Part shown: piece after piece, positions 17,700 through 26,077 of the stretch | Layout of the letters: every line of letters starts with the position of its first letter | Numbering within the stretch: the first letter of the stretch is position 1 | Source of the DNA: Denitromonas sp. | GTDB taxonomy: Bacteria; Pseudomonadota; Gammaproteobacteria; Burkholderiales; Rhodocyclaceae | Assembly: GCF_034676725.1 (NCBI RefSeq) | Contig: NZ_JAUCBR010000004.1 | Coordinates: forward strand, 4,058,001 to 4,122,000 | Direction of reading: 5' to 3' | DNA: 64,000 bases | Notes under the pieces: generated by a model | Seen by the model: the letters and a program-made list of their open reading frames with translations, nothing else | What the model was told of the DNA's origin: nothing | The model's database searches: none | Position numbers and translations under genes: made by a program

Positions 17700-17921
17700 A
17701 TGTACATCATCGCTATCGCCTGGCTCTATGTTGCCCTCATGGCAGCCATCTCCGACACCACGGTGGTCGGCGGAGTGCTTACCTTTGTTTTTCTCGGCCT
17801 GCTTCCAATGAGTCTGTTTTTGTGGCTGTTCGGTACGCCGGCGCGCCGCCGAAAACTGCGCGAAAAGGACGACGGCATTGACGCAGGGACGGATCAAAAC
17901 GCATCCGACCGGAATCAATAA
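17700..17921 (+). CDS. Small inner-membrane protein, conserved in the group
   Basis: A 73-residue reading frame divergent from phaC starts MYIIAIAWLYVALMAAISD. It has two hydrophobic stretches, about residues 2-17 and 22-44, then a charged cytoplasmic tail (ARRRKLREKDDG). I recall similar short proteins near phaC/pgeF in related genomes, but no function is known. The start codon lies 68 bases from the phaC start, so the two share a divergent promoter region. Confidence 0.65.
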   Translation: MYIIAIAWLYVALMAAISDTTVVGGVLTFVFLGLLPMSLFLWLFGTPARRRKLREKDDGIDAGTDQNASDRNQ

Positions 17922-18042
17922 TACCCGCGCCGCGCGATGACGCAATTGTCACGCACCGTGCGGGATGAATTTCGCCCTGCCCTGCGCGGTCAAAAAACCA
18001 CAGCCGACGGCCATGCAGGAGGCGCGCAACCACCGCCAAAGC

Positions 18043-18789
18043 CTATGACGACGCCGGTGAACGCCAGATCATCGCCGCCATCCGCCCGGTCTGCCCGTCA
18101 CGGCGATAGGAAAAAAACCGCTGCGCATCGCCCACGGTGCACAAACCGCCGCCCGACACCTGCGTCACCCCGCAGGCCGCCAACCGCTGCCGAGCCAGCG
18201 CATACAGGTCGGCCAGCCACTTTCCCTGCACTGGCCCCGGGCGAAATGCCCGCTCAGCGCCGGCATCGTGAGCGATGAAGGCTGCGCGCACCTCCTCGCC
18301 GACCTCGAACGCAGCCGGCCCGATGGCCGCACCCAGCCATGCCATGACCTCGCCCGGCGGTACCTGCATCTGCGCCACGGTGCGCTCGAGCACGCCGGCG
18401 TGCAATCCACGCCAGCCGGCATGTGCCGCAGCGACCACCGTGCCGCGCCGGTCACAGAAGAGGACCGGCAGGCAGTCGGCGGTCATGACCGCACAGACCA
18501 CCTCCGCACGACGGGTGAACGATGCATCGGCATCCACCGCCGCCTCGACGGCATCGGCCTGAACGACCCCGGTGCCATGCACCTGGTTCAACCAGCGCGG
18601 CGGCGCCGGGCACAGCGCGCGCAAGGCCTGCCGGTTGGCTGCCACGGACGATGGATCGTCACCGACATGGTCACCGAGGTTGAGGCTGGCGAATGGGCCG
18701 GCGCTGACCCCGCCGCAACGCGTGGTCATCAGCGCCTGTACGCCGGGCGGCGCCGGCCAGTCCGGGATGATCACCTCGGCCGGCGTCAT
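18043..18789 (-). CDS. pgeF: Peptidoglycan editing factor PgeF (YfiH, laccase-domain protein)
   Basis: YfiH/PgeF proteins form the Cu-oxidase_4 family; they are purine nucleoside phosphorylase-like enzymes, and in E. coli PgeF removes mis-incorporated L-serine from wall precursors. The 248-residue protein shows TTRCGGVSAGPFASLNLG at the N-terminus, QVHGTGVV, MTADCLPVLFCD, AAHAGWRGLHAG and IGPAAFEVG, which hold the His-Cys-His zinc site. rluD ends over its ATG (four-base overlap), the usual rluD-yfiH order. Confidence 0.93.
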   Translation of the reverse strand: MTPAEVIIPDWPAPPGVQALMTTRCGGVSAGPFASLNLGDHVGDDPSSVAANRQALRALCPAPPRWLNQVHGTGVVQADAVEAAVDADASFTRRAEVVCAVMTADCLPVLFCDRRGTVVAAAHAGWRGLHAGVLERTVAQMQVPPGEVMAWLGAAIGPAAFEVGEEVRAAFIAHDAGAERAFRPGPVQGKWLADLYALARQRLAACGVTQVSGGGLCTVGDAQRFFSYRRDGQTGRMAAMIWRSPASS

Positions 18790-19745
18790 GGCGCGCCCTG
18801 CGCTGCCGCGGCGATCAGGGCCAGCATGTCCTCAGGCAGAGGGGCCGACCAGCTCATCGCCTCGCCGCTCACCGGGTGGATGAGCCCGAGTTGAAGCGCG
18901 TGCAAGGCTTGTCGCGGGAAGGCCTGCAACGCCTCGGACCGGCAACGGCGCTTGCCATACACCGGATCCCCCACCAGGGGATGCCCGATATGCGCCATGT
19001 GCACGCGGATCTGGTGCGTGCGCCCGGTCTCCAGCTTGCAGCGCACCAGCGTGCATTCCTCGAAGCGGCGCTCGATCGAATAGTGTGTAACCGCTTCGCG
19101 GCCGCTGCCCACCACCGCCATTCGCGTGCGCTGGCTGGCATGCCGGCCGATGGGCGCATCGACGGTGCCGCCGATCGACAACTGCCCATGCGCCAGCGCC
19201 ATGTACTCACGGTGCACCGAGCGCGCCTGCAGCTGGCGGACCAGATCAGTCTGCGCGGCAAGCGTCTTGGCCACCACCAGCAAACCACTGGTGTCCTTGT
19301 CGAGGCGATGGACAATGCCGGCACGCGGCACCCGCGACAGCGCCGGGCAGTGATACAGCAAGGCATTGAGCAAGGTGCCCTGCCAGTTGCCGCTGCCCGG
19401 ATGCACCACCAGCCCGGCCGGCTTGTTGATCACCATCAGCGCCGCATCCTCGAATACGATATCGAGATCGATCGCCTCCGGCGCGTCGGCCACGGCTTCG
19501 GGCGGTGGCGGCACATCGATGATCAGCGCCTCGCTGCCCCGCACACGGAACTTGGGCGGCACCTGGCGGTCATCGACGAGCACCCGCCCGTCTCGGACCC
19601 ACGATTGCAGTCGGTTGCGGGACTGGTCCGGCATGAGCTGGGCCAGTACCTGGTCGATACGCATGCCGGCGCAGGCGTCCGGCACAATGAGTGGCAGATC
19701 CGAATCCACATCGGGGTCTGCGCTATAATCCGCGCGATTATTCAC
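18786..19745 (-). CDS. rluD: 23S rRNA pseudouridine synthase D
   Basis: RluD makes the pseudouridines of helix 69 in 23S rRNA. An N-terminal S4 domain (MRIDQVLAQLMPDQSRNRLQ) precedes the catalytic domain with VHRLDKDTSGLLV, whose aspartate (about residue 149) is the nucleophile, and RTHQIRVHMAHIGHPLVGD. The start is uncertain: no ATG fits, and GTG at 19745 (MNNRADYSAD, 319 aa) or GTG at 19709 are candidates. The first is close to the start of the divergent bamD transcript. The arrangement bamD divergent from rluD-pgeF is widespread in proteobacteria. Confidence 0.93.
   Translation of the reverse strand: MNNRADYSADPDVDSDLPLIVPDACAGMRIDQVLAQLMPDQSRNRLQSWVRDGRVLVDDRQVPPKFRVRGSEALIIDVPPPPEAVADAPEAIDLDIVFEDAALMVINKPAGLVVHPGSGNWQGTLLNALLYHCPALSRVPRAGIVHRLDKDTSGLLVVAKTLAAQTDLVRQLQARSVHREYMALAHGQLSIGGTVDAPIGRHASQRTRMAVVGSGREAVTHYSIERRFEECTLVRCKLETGRTHQIRVHMAHIGHPLVGDPVYGKRRCRSEALQAFPRQALHALQLGLIHPVSGEAMSWSAPLPEDMLALIAAAAQGAP
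19724..19729 (+). promoter_or_regulatory. Probable -10 box of bamD
   Basis: A perfect TATAAT lies 36 bases before the bamD ATG and inside the 5' part of rluD on the other strand. The -35 region about 17 bases upstream (cgaatc) is weak, so an activator or an extended element may help. Confidence 0.5.
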
Positions 19746-19765
19746 AAGAGACAAGAGCGTTTTCG

Positions 19766-20563
19766 ATGGCCAAAATGACCCTTCGCAGTTTAGCGGTAAT
19801 CGGCGCCCTGTTGCTGGCCGGCTGCAGCGCCACACCCGACGAGTACGACGAGACCGCCGGATGGAACGCTCAGCGCCTGTACTCAGAAGCCAAGGAATCC
19901 ATGTCGGACGGCGGCTACGATCGCGCCATCCAGATGTTCGAAAAGCTCGAGGCCCGCTATCCGTACGGGCGCTATGCGCAACAGGCCCAGCTGGAAACCG
20001 CCTACGCCTATTACAAGTCGGACGAGCCGGCCTCGGCGCTGGCCGCCTGCGACCGCTTCATCAAGCTTCACCCCAACCACCCGAACGTCGACTACGCCTA
20101 CTATCTGAAAGGCTTGGTCAACTTCAATGAAGACCTCGGCCTGCTTGGCAGCCTGGCCAACCAGGATCTGAGCGAGCGCGATCCGCGCGCCTCGCAGGAA
20201 GCCTTCGACACCTTCCGCGAGTTGGTCGAGCGCTTTCCGGAGAGCCGCTACGCCAACGACGCACGCCAGCGCATGCAGTATCTGGTCAATGCCCTCGGCT
20301 GGCACGAAGTGCACGTGGCGCGCTACTACCTCCGGCGCGGCGCCTATCTGGCGGCGGCCAACCGGGCGCAATCCGCGCTGATCACCTACCCGGAAACGCC
20401 GGCCACCGAAGAGGCGCTGTACATCCTGACGCAAGCCTACGACAAGCTCGGCATGCCCAAGCTGCGCGACGATGCGGCGCGGGTGCTCAACGCCAACTTC
20501 CCGCAGAGCATCTACCTGAGCGGCGGCCCGAAGAGCGACAAGCCGTGGTGGCAGCTGTGGTGA
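19766..20563 (+). CDS. bamD: Outer membrane protein assembly factor BamD (lipoprotein)
   Basis: BamD is the essential lipoprotein partner of BamA in beta-barrel insertion. The 265-residue protein has a lipoprotein signal ending LLLAGCS with the acylated cysteine at residue 20, then five TPR-like repeats, seen in YDRAIQMFEKLEARYPYGRY, ASALAACDRFIKLHPNHP and AFDTFRELVERFPESRYA. The ATG at 19766 gives a normal lipoprotein signal; the frame is open further up, but that part overlaps rluD and would bury the signal. Confidence 0.95.
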   Translation: MAKMTLRSLAVIGALLLAGCSATPDEYDETAGWNAQRLYSEAKESMSDGGYDRAIQMFEKLEARYPYGRYAQQAQLETAYAYYKSDEPASALAACDRFIKLHPNHPNVDYAYYLKGLVNFNEDLGLLGSLANQDLSERDPRASQEAFDTFRELVERFPESRYANDARQRMQYLVNALGWHEVHVARYYLRRGAYLAAANRAQSALITYPETPATEEALYILTQAYDKLGMPKLRDDAARVLNANFPQSIYLSGGPKSDKPWWQLW

Positions 20564-20575
20564 GTCGTCACCACA

Positions 20576-21154
20576 ATGGATGACGCTGTCCGCGCAGCCA
20601 TGGCAAAATGGCCGGATGTTCCGGCCGTATTCGGATGGCTGTCGCTCGATGGCCGCGGTCGCTGGCGAGTCTCCGACACCGTCGTCGAACATGCCGGGCT
20701 GGTGCGCTTCATCGGCCGCAACTACCAGCCCGACGCCACCGGCCGCTGGTATCTCCAGAACGGCCCTCAGCAGGTATTCGTCACGCTGGCCTACACCCCC
20801 TGGGTGCTTCGTCTCGAACCCGACGGCTCATTGACCACCCACACCGGCATGCCACTGGCACCTGCCGCTGCCTGGCTCGATGAAGACGGCCATCTGCTGA
20901 TCAGTGATGCCCACGGCCAGGTCGGCCTGCTCCATGACGCCGACCTGCCCGCCGCCATCGACCGCTTTGGCGACCGCGCCGGCGCCCCGGTCGACCCGGC
21001 CGCGCTGCTTGATCCGGCGCACTGGCCGGCCGACGTCGGCATGACGCTGGCTGGGCGCTGGCTACCGCTGGCCCCGATCCGCCGAAGCGAGGTCGCCCCG
21101 CGCTTCGGCTTCGTCCCGACACCGCAGGGCGAGGACGATCACTGCCGGCCGTAG
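20576..21154 (+). CDS. Conserved hypothetical protein
   Basis: A 192-residue protein, or 184 residues from the ATG at 20600 (MAKWPDVPAVFGWLSLD). It has no signal peptide or membrane segment and contains HAGLVRFIGRNYQ, RWYLQNGPQQVFVTL and WLPLAPI-type motifs that I recall from small DUF proteins behind bamD in betaproteobacteria. No function can be given. It follows bamD by 12 bases, so it is probably co-transcribed, and it overlaps the manC 3' end by 16 bases on the other strand. Confidence 0.75.
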   Translation: MDDAVRAAMAKWPDVPAVFGWLSLDGRGRWRVSDTVVEHAGLVRFIGRNYQPDATGRWYLQNGPQQVFVTLAYTPWVLRLEPDGSLTTHTGMPLAPAAAWLDEDGHLLISDAHGQVGLLHDADLPAAIDRFGDRAGAPVDPAALLDPAHWPADVGMTLAGRWLPLAPIRRSEVAPRFGFVPTPQGEDDHCRP

Positions 21155-22584
21155 GTGTCCTCGAAGCGGACGATGTCGTCTTCGCCCAGATAGCTGCCTG
21201 ACTGCACCTCGATCATCTCCAGTGGCAGGCGGCCGGGGTTTTCGAGACGGTGCGTGGTGCCCAGCGGGATATAGGTCGACTGGTTTTCACTGAGCAGGAA
21301 GGTTTCCTCCCCCCGCGTCACCCGCGCCGTGCCACTGACCACGATCCAGTGTTCGGCCCGGTGGTGGTGCATCTGCAGGCTGAGCGAGGCGCCGGGATTG
21401 ACCACAATGCGCTTGACCTGAAAGCGCTCGCCATGATCGATCGAGTCGTAATACCCCCACGGGCGGTGGATCTTGCGGTGCGCCGACGCCTGCGGCCGTT
21501 TTTCGGCCTTGAGTCGGGCAACGATTTTCTTCACCTCCTGGGTGCGTGATTTGTCGAGCACCATCACCGCGTCCGGTGTCTCGATCACCACCACGTCGCT
21601 CACCCCGACGCACGCCACCATCCGGTCAGTGGCAATCACCAGGCTGCCCTGCACATCCTCCACCAGAACGTCACCCTGGCAAGCGTTTCCCTGCGCGTCC
21701 TTGTCCGCAATTTGCCACAGCGCATCCCAGGCACCGAGATCCGACCACTCGGCGGCGAGCGGCACCACCACGCCAGCAATCCCGAGGTTGTCCCGACCGG
21801 CCAGGTGCTCCATCACCGCGTAGTCGATCGAATCTGACGGACACTCACGGAAGGCTGCCGCGTCGACCCGCACGAAATCAGTGTCGCGGCGGTGTCCCGC
21901 CATCGACCGCTCGCAGGCCGCCAGCATCGACGGCTGAAGCTGCGCCATCGCATTGAGCCAGGTGCCTGCACGCACCAGGAAGATGCCGCTGTTCCACAGA
22001 TAGTCGCCGCTGGCGAGATAGGCCTGGGCGGTTGCAGCGTCCGGCTTCTCGACGAACTCGGCGATTGCCCGCACGCCGTCAGCGCACGCCTCGCCACAGC
22101 GGATATAGCCGTATCCGGTTTCCGCATGTTCGGGCACGATCCCGAAGGTCACCATCGCCCCCTGTGCCGCCTGCGCCGCACCGGTCGCCACCGCTTGCTG
22201 GAACGCTGTCCGGTTGCCGATCACATGGTCGGCCGGCATCACCAGCAGCAAGGGATCCTCGCCCCCCTCCACCGACAGCAGCGCGGCCAGCGTCAGCGCC
22301 GGTGCCGTGTTGCGGCCCACCGGCTCGAGGATGATGCGGTCGGTCGCCTTGCCGATGGCACGCAACTGCTCGGCGGTCATGAAGCGATAGTCTTCGTTGC
22401 ACACCACGATCGGCCGGTCGTCCACCTCGCACACGCCCGCGAGCCCATCGAGTCGTGTCGCGGTGGCCTGGAGCATGGTGTCGTCGCCAGCGAGCGCCAG
22501 CAATTGTTTCGGGTACTGCTCCCGCGACAGCGGCCAGAGCCGGGTGCCGGATCCACCGGACAAGATGACGGGTTGTAGCTGCAT
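21139..22584 (-). CDS. manC: Mannose-1-phosphate guanylyltransferase / mannose-6-phosphate isomerase
   Basis: The bifunctional enzyme makes GDP-mannose for exopolysaccharide or O-antigen. The N-terminal nucleotidyltransferase starts PVILSGGSGTRLWPLSRE, and its FVEKPD and EPVGRNTAPAL motifs are present. The C-terminal cupin isomerase holds HRPWGYYDSID, LQMHHHRAEHWIVVSGTA and LGTTHRLENPG. At 481 residues it is full length. It stands alone, with no polysaccharide genes around it. Confidence 0.95.
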   Translation of the reverse strand: MQLQPVILSGGSGTRLWPLSREQYPKQLLALAGDDTMLQATATRLDGLAGVCEVDDRPIVVCNEDYRFMTAEQLRAIGKATDRIILEPVGRNTAPALTLAALLSVEGGEDPLLLVMPADHVIGNRTAFQQAVATGAAQAAQGAMVTFGIVPEHAETGYGYIRCGEACADGVRAIAEFVEKPDAATAQAYLASGDYLWNSGIFLVRAGTWLNAMAQLQPSMLAACERSMAGHRRDTDFVRVDAAAFRECPSDSIDYAVMEHLAGRDNLGIAGVVVPLAAEWSDLGAWDALWQIADKDAQGNACQGDVLVEDVQGSLVIATDRMVACVGVSDVVVIETPDAVMVLDKSRTQEVKKIVARLKAEKRPQASAHRKIHRPWGYYDSIDHGERFQVKRIVVNPGASLSLQMHHHRAEHWIVVSGTARVTRGEETFLLSENQSTYIPLGTTHRLENPGRLPLEMIEVQSGSYLGEDDIVRFEDTYGRQ

Positions 22585-22779
22585 TGATCACTCCATGATT
22601 CGGCCGCGACTCGGCGCGGCGCACGATATGGCGTGATGATAACGGATTGCTGGAAATCGTTTTGTGACACAGGCATCGCCCGGCATTGCACCGGCCGATG
22701 CCCTCAGGTGGTCACGACAGCGCCGCCCTCACCGCCGTGCCCACCGGGGGCGCATGGCAGCGCGACGGCCGCGGACCGC

Positions 22780-23628
22780 TCAATAGCTGAAGAAGCCCTT
22801 GCCGGTCTTGCGGCCAAGGTAACCCGCCTCGACCATCTCGACCAGCAGCGGTGCCGGGCGGTATTTCGGATCCTTGAAGCCCTCGAACAGCACCTGCATG
22901 ACCGCCAGCTGCACATCGAGGCCGATGAGGTCGCACAGCGCCAGCGGGCCGATCGGGTGATTGGCACCGAGCTTCATGGCGGTATCGATGTCCTCCGCCG
23001 TGGCCAGCCCTTCCTGCAGCGTGAAGATCGCTTCATTGATCATCGGGCAGAGCATGCGGTTGACCACGAAACCGGCGCTGTTGCGCACCTGCACCGCGGT
23101 CTTGCCCACCTTGGCCACCGCCGCCTCGGTCAGCGCGTAGGTCGCGTCGTTGGTCTGCAGGCCGCGAATCAGCTCGACCAGCGCCATCATCGGCACCGGG
23201 TTGAAGAAGTGCATGCCGATGACCTGCGCCGGGCGGGCGGTCGCGGCGGCCAGCTTGGTGATCGAGATCGACGACGTGTTCGATGCCAGCACCGCGTCGG
23301 CACGGGCAATCTGGTCCAGCTGGGCGAAGAGCTTGAGCTTGATGTCGAGGTTTTCGGTGGCCGCTTCAACAATCAGGTCGCAGTCGGACAGGGCGGCCAG
23401 ATCGGTGGCGGTCTGGATCAGCCCCAGTGCGGCACGCTTGCCGTCCTCGGTCATCTTCTCCTTCTTGATCAGGCGATCCAGGCTGCCGGAGACGGTCGCC
23501 AGCGCCTTGTCCAGCGCCGCCTGCGCGATGTCGGTCATCACCACGGCGACGCCAGCCACTGCAAAGGCCTGGGCAATGCCATTGCCCATGGTGCCCGACC
23601 CCACGACGCCGATTTTCTTGATTTCCAT
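22780..23628 (-). CDS. 3-hydroxybutyryl-CoA dehydrogenase
   Basis: This NAD-dependent enzyme interconverts (S)-3-hydroxybutyryl-CoA and acetoacetyl-CoA. The 282-residue protein starts MEIKKIGVVGSGTMGNGIAQ (Rossmann GxGxxG), has ASNTSSISITKLA and the catalytic IGMHFFNPVPMM, and a C-terminal dimerisation domain with GFVVNRMLCPMINEA and GYLGRKTGKGFFSY. The ATG at 23628 has GGAG seven bases before it. It could work in butanoate metabolism or aromatic degradation (PaaH-like); no pathway partners are adjacent. It diverges from the LysE-type exporter. Confidence 0.92.
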   Translation of the reverse strand: MEIKKIGVVGSGTMGNGIAQAFAVAGVAVVMTDIAQAALDKALATVSGSLDRLIKKEKMTEDGKRAALGLIQTATDLAALSDCDLIVEAATENLDIKLKLFAQLDQIARADAVLASNTSSISITKLAAATARPAQVIGMHFFNPVPMMALVELIRGLQTNDATYALTEAAVAKVGKTAVQVRNSAGFVVNRMLCPMINEAIFTLQEGLATAEDIDTAMKLGANHPIGPLALCDLIGLDVQLAVMQVLFEGFKDPKYRPAPLLVEMVEAGYLGRKTGKGFFSY

Positions 23629-23844
23629 TCTGTTCTCCACGAAATAGTACGACTGACGATGCGACGGCCCATACCGTTGCGTATGGCAAAACTCTACTCC
23701 AAGTCGCCGCGTCTGCCAAACGCGCGCAAGTGTGCCGGCCAATCCACCGGGCCAATCCTGACAATGACCGGACAAAGCATGACGGGCACGACACCGCCTG
23801 TCAGGCCAGACTGTCCCGACCTACACTGCACCCAAGGCATTGCC

Positions 23845-24441
23845 ATGCTCGACCTGCTGCCACTGCTGAGCTTCATTGTCGTCGCCTCGATCACGCCGGG
23901 GCCCAACAACATCATGCTCGCCACGGCCGGCGCCAGCGCCGGCTTCCGCGCCACCGTGCCGCACCTGCTCGGCATCAGCTGCGGGCTGGCGGTGCAGATT
24001 GTGCTCGTCGGCATGGGCATTGCAGCCCTGATCCACCAGTCCCCGGCCGTCACCCTGGTCATGCGGGTGCTCGCCGTTGCTTACCTGTTGTGGCTTGCCC
24101 TGCGCATGCTGCGCCCCGCCCGGGCGAGCAGCAGTGGCAGCGCTGGCCAGCCCTTGAGCTTTGCCGGCGCCGCCCTCTTCCAGTGGGTCAATCCCAAGGC
24201 CTGGATGATGGCGCTGACCATCAATGCCGCTTTCCTGCCGGCCGACGTGTCGCCGGCGCTGGCCATCGGCCAGGTCGCACTGGTCGCAGCGCTCGCCAAT
24301 CTGCCGTGCATCACGTGCTGGGCGGTGGCCGGCGCATCCATTCGTCATCGACTGGCCGACCCGGCCCGCCGCCGCGCCTTTGACAGCCTGATGGGCCTGG
24401 CGCTTGCTGCAACCGCGGCATGGCTCGCACTGAGCCAGTGA
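23845..24441 (+). CDS. LysE family amino-acid/metabolite exporter
   Basis: A 198-residue membrane protein with about six hydrophobic segments. The family signature ASITPGPNNIMLATAGASAGF is at residues 15-35, and FQWVNPKAWMMAL follows mid-chain, as in RhtB/LysE proteins. It should export amino acids or derivatives, but the substrate cannot be told. The start at 23845 gives MLDLLPLLSFI, normal for the family, although the frame is open far upstream across the neighbouring gene's antisense strand. Confidence 0.88.
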   Translation: MLDLLPLLSFIVVASITPGPNNIMLATAGASAGFRATVPHLLGISCGLAVQIVLVGMGIAALIHQSPAVTLVMRVLAVAYLLWLALRMLRPARASSSGSAGQPLSFAGAALFQWVNPKAWMMALTINAAFLPADVSPALAIGQVALVAALANLPCITCWAVAGASIRHRLADPARRRAFDSLMGLALAATAAWLALSQ

Positions 24442-24567
24442 CGCCCCCGCCCGCGCCTTGACGGGCGGGTATTCCGGCATGATTAGGCATGAAATGCACC
24501 GGCCTGACGTGGTAAGGTTCACCCGCCTGTCACGTCCATTTCACTCCGGCCCCAGAAAATCTACAGA

Positions 24568-26073
24568 ATGCCGAACAACGGCTCTTCCAACGCCCCCCCA
24601 GGGGGAAAATTCCGCTCCCTTCAACACCTGACGCGCCGCGGTTTTCGCTTCGCCCTGCCGTGGCTGTCCTTTGGCCGCTGGCAGAACCGGATCCTGTTCG
24701 TCGGCGTCGCCCTGCTGGCCGGTCTGGCGGCCATCGTTTTCGCGATCGGCGCCGACCTGGCGATTGAAATCCATAGCGAAGTGGTCCATCTGGCCTGGTG
24801 GTCGAGCCTGATCATCGCGCCGGCCGGTTTCGCGCTCATCAGCTGGCTGACCCGGCGCTTCTTCCCCGGTTGCGAGGGCAGCGGCATTCCGCAGGCCATC
24901 GCCGCCTCACTCACCGAAGACAGCGCCATTCGCAAGCGCCTGCTGTCGGTGCGCATCATCTTCGGCAAGATCATCCTCACCCTGCTCGGCCTGCTCTCCG
25001 GCGCGTCGATCGGGCGTGAGGGCCCATCGGTGCAGATCGGTGCGTCGATCCTCAATCTGCTCAGTGGCAAGCGCAAGAATGGCCGCATCGCGCCGACCAA
25101 GGACCTGATCGTCGCCGGCGGCGGCGCCGGCGTGGCCTCGGCCTTCAACACCCCGCTTGGCGGCATCATGTTCGCCATCGAAGAGCTGTCGCGCTACCGC
25201 GCCTTCCGCGCCAACAGCACCACGCTGGTCGCGGTCATCTTCGCCGGTCTGATGTCACTGGCCACCCTGGGCAACTACACCTATTTCGGCCGCACGCCGG
25301 CGGCCGTCGGCTGGCCGGACGGGCTCTGGCCGGTACTGCTGTGCGGTGTGCTCGGCGGCCTGGCCGGTGGCATCGCCACCCGCTTGCTGGTCGCCTCATC
25401 CCGCGGGCTGCCCGGCCGAGTCGGCTTGTTCAAGCGCGAACGGCCGGTCGCCTTTGCCGCGCTCTGTGGCCTGGCCACCGCCATCATCGGCCTGAGCACC
25501 GGCGGCATGACCTGGGGCACCGGCTATGCCGAATCCAAGGCTGCGCTCGAAGGCACGGCCGACCTGCCGGTGTATTTCATGTTCGCCAAGGCGCTGGTCA
25601 TCTGGATCGCCTTCATCAGCGGCATTCCCGGCGGCATCTTCGCGCCAGCGCTGGCCATTGGCGCCGGCCTGGGCGCCAACGTGGCACTCATGCTGGGCAT
25701 CGACCACAACCCCGCCATCCTGGTGCTGGGCACGGTGGCCTTCCTGGCCGGCATCACTCAGTCCCCGATCACCGCCTTCGTCATCGTCATGGAGATGACC
25801 GCCAACCACCAGATGCTGTTGCCGCTGATGGGCGCGGCGGTGGTGGCCCAGGGCTTTTCGCGCTCGGTGGCGCCGGTGCCGCTGTACGACGCGCTGGCTA
25901 TCGACATGCTCAAGCGCCTCACCCATGAGGAGAAGGAGCGCAAGTCAGGCGCCGGCACCGCCGAGCCGGAGACCGTCATCGACGATCGCGACGGGCAGCA
26001 TCCGGCGCTGGCCGACGCGCCCCAGGCCGACGACCCACCGGCCGCAACCGATTCGCCGCCGCCGGCACGCTGA
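24568..26073 (+). CDS. ClC-type chloride transporter
   Basis: A 501-residue ClC protein with the three anion-path motifs GSGIPQ, GREGPSVQ and GIPGGIFAPALA. The glutamate in GREGP (gating glutamate) and the EE pair in MFAIEELSRYR are kept, as in proton-coupled exchangers such as ClcA, so antiport is more likely than a channel. Ten or so membrane segments are visible. The C-terminal tail of about 60 residues is polar and Pro/Ala-rich with no CBS domains. It ends four bases from the converging PEP-CTERM gene. Confidence 0.93.
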   Translation: MPNNGSSNAPPGGKFRSLQHLTRRGFRFALPWLSFGRWQNRILFVGVALLAGLAAIVFAIGADLAIEIHSEVVHLAWWSSLIIAPAGFALISWLTRRFFPGCEGSGIPQAIAASLTEDSAIRKRLLSVRIIFGKIILTLLGLLSGASIGREGPSVQIGASILNLLSGKRKNGRIAPTKDLIVAGGGAGVASAFNTPLGGIMFAIEELSRYRAFRANSTTLVAVIFAGLMSLATLGNYTYFGRTPAAVGWPDGLWPVLLCGVLGGLAGGIATRLLVASSRGLPGRVGLFKRERPVAFAALCGLATAIIGLSTGGMTWGTGYAESKAALEGTADLPVYFMFAKALVIWIAFISGIPGGIFAPALAIGAGLGANVALMLGIDHNPAILVLGTVAFLAGITQSPITAFVIVMEMTANHQMLLPLMGAAVVAQGFSRSVAPVPLYDALAIDMLKRLTHEEKERKSGAGTAEPETVIDDRDGQHPALADAPQADDPPAATDSPPPAR

Positions 26074-26077
26074 ACCG

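Noticed and set aside
15071..17881. Very long plus-strand open frame (936 codons) opposite phaB and phaC
   Set aside because: It is the antisense shadow of two certain genes, arginine/histidine/glycine-rich with no family features. GC-rich codon use in the real genes removes stops on the other strand.
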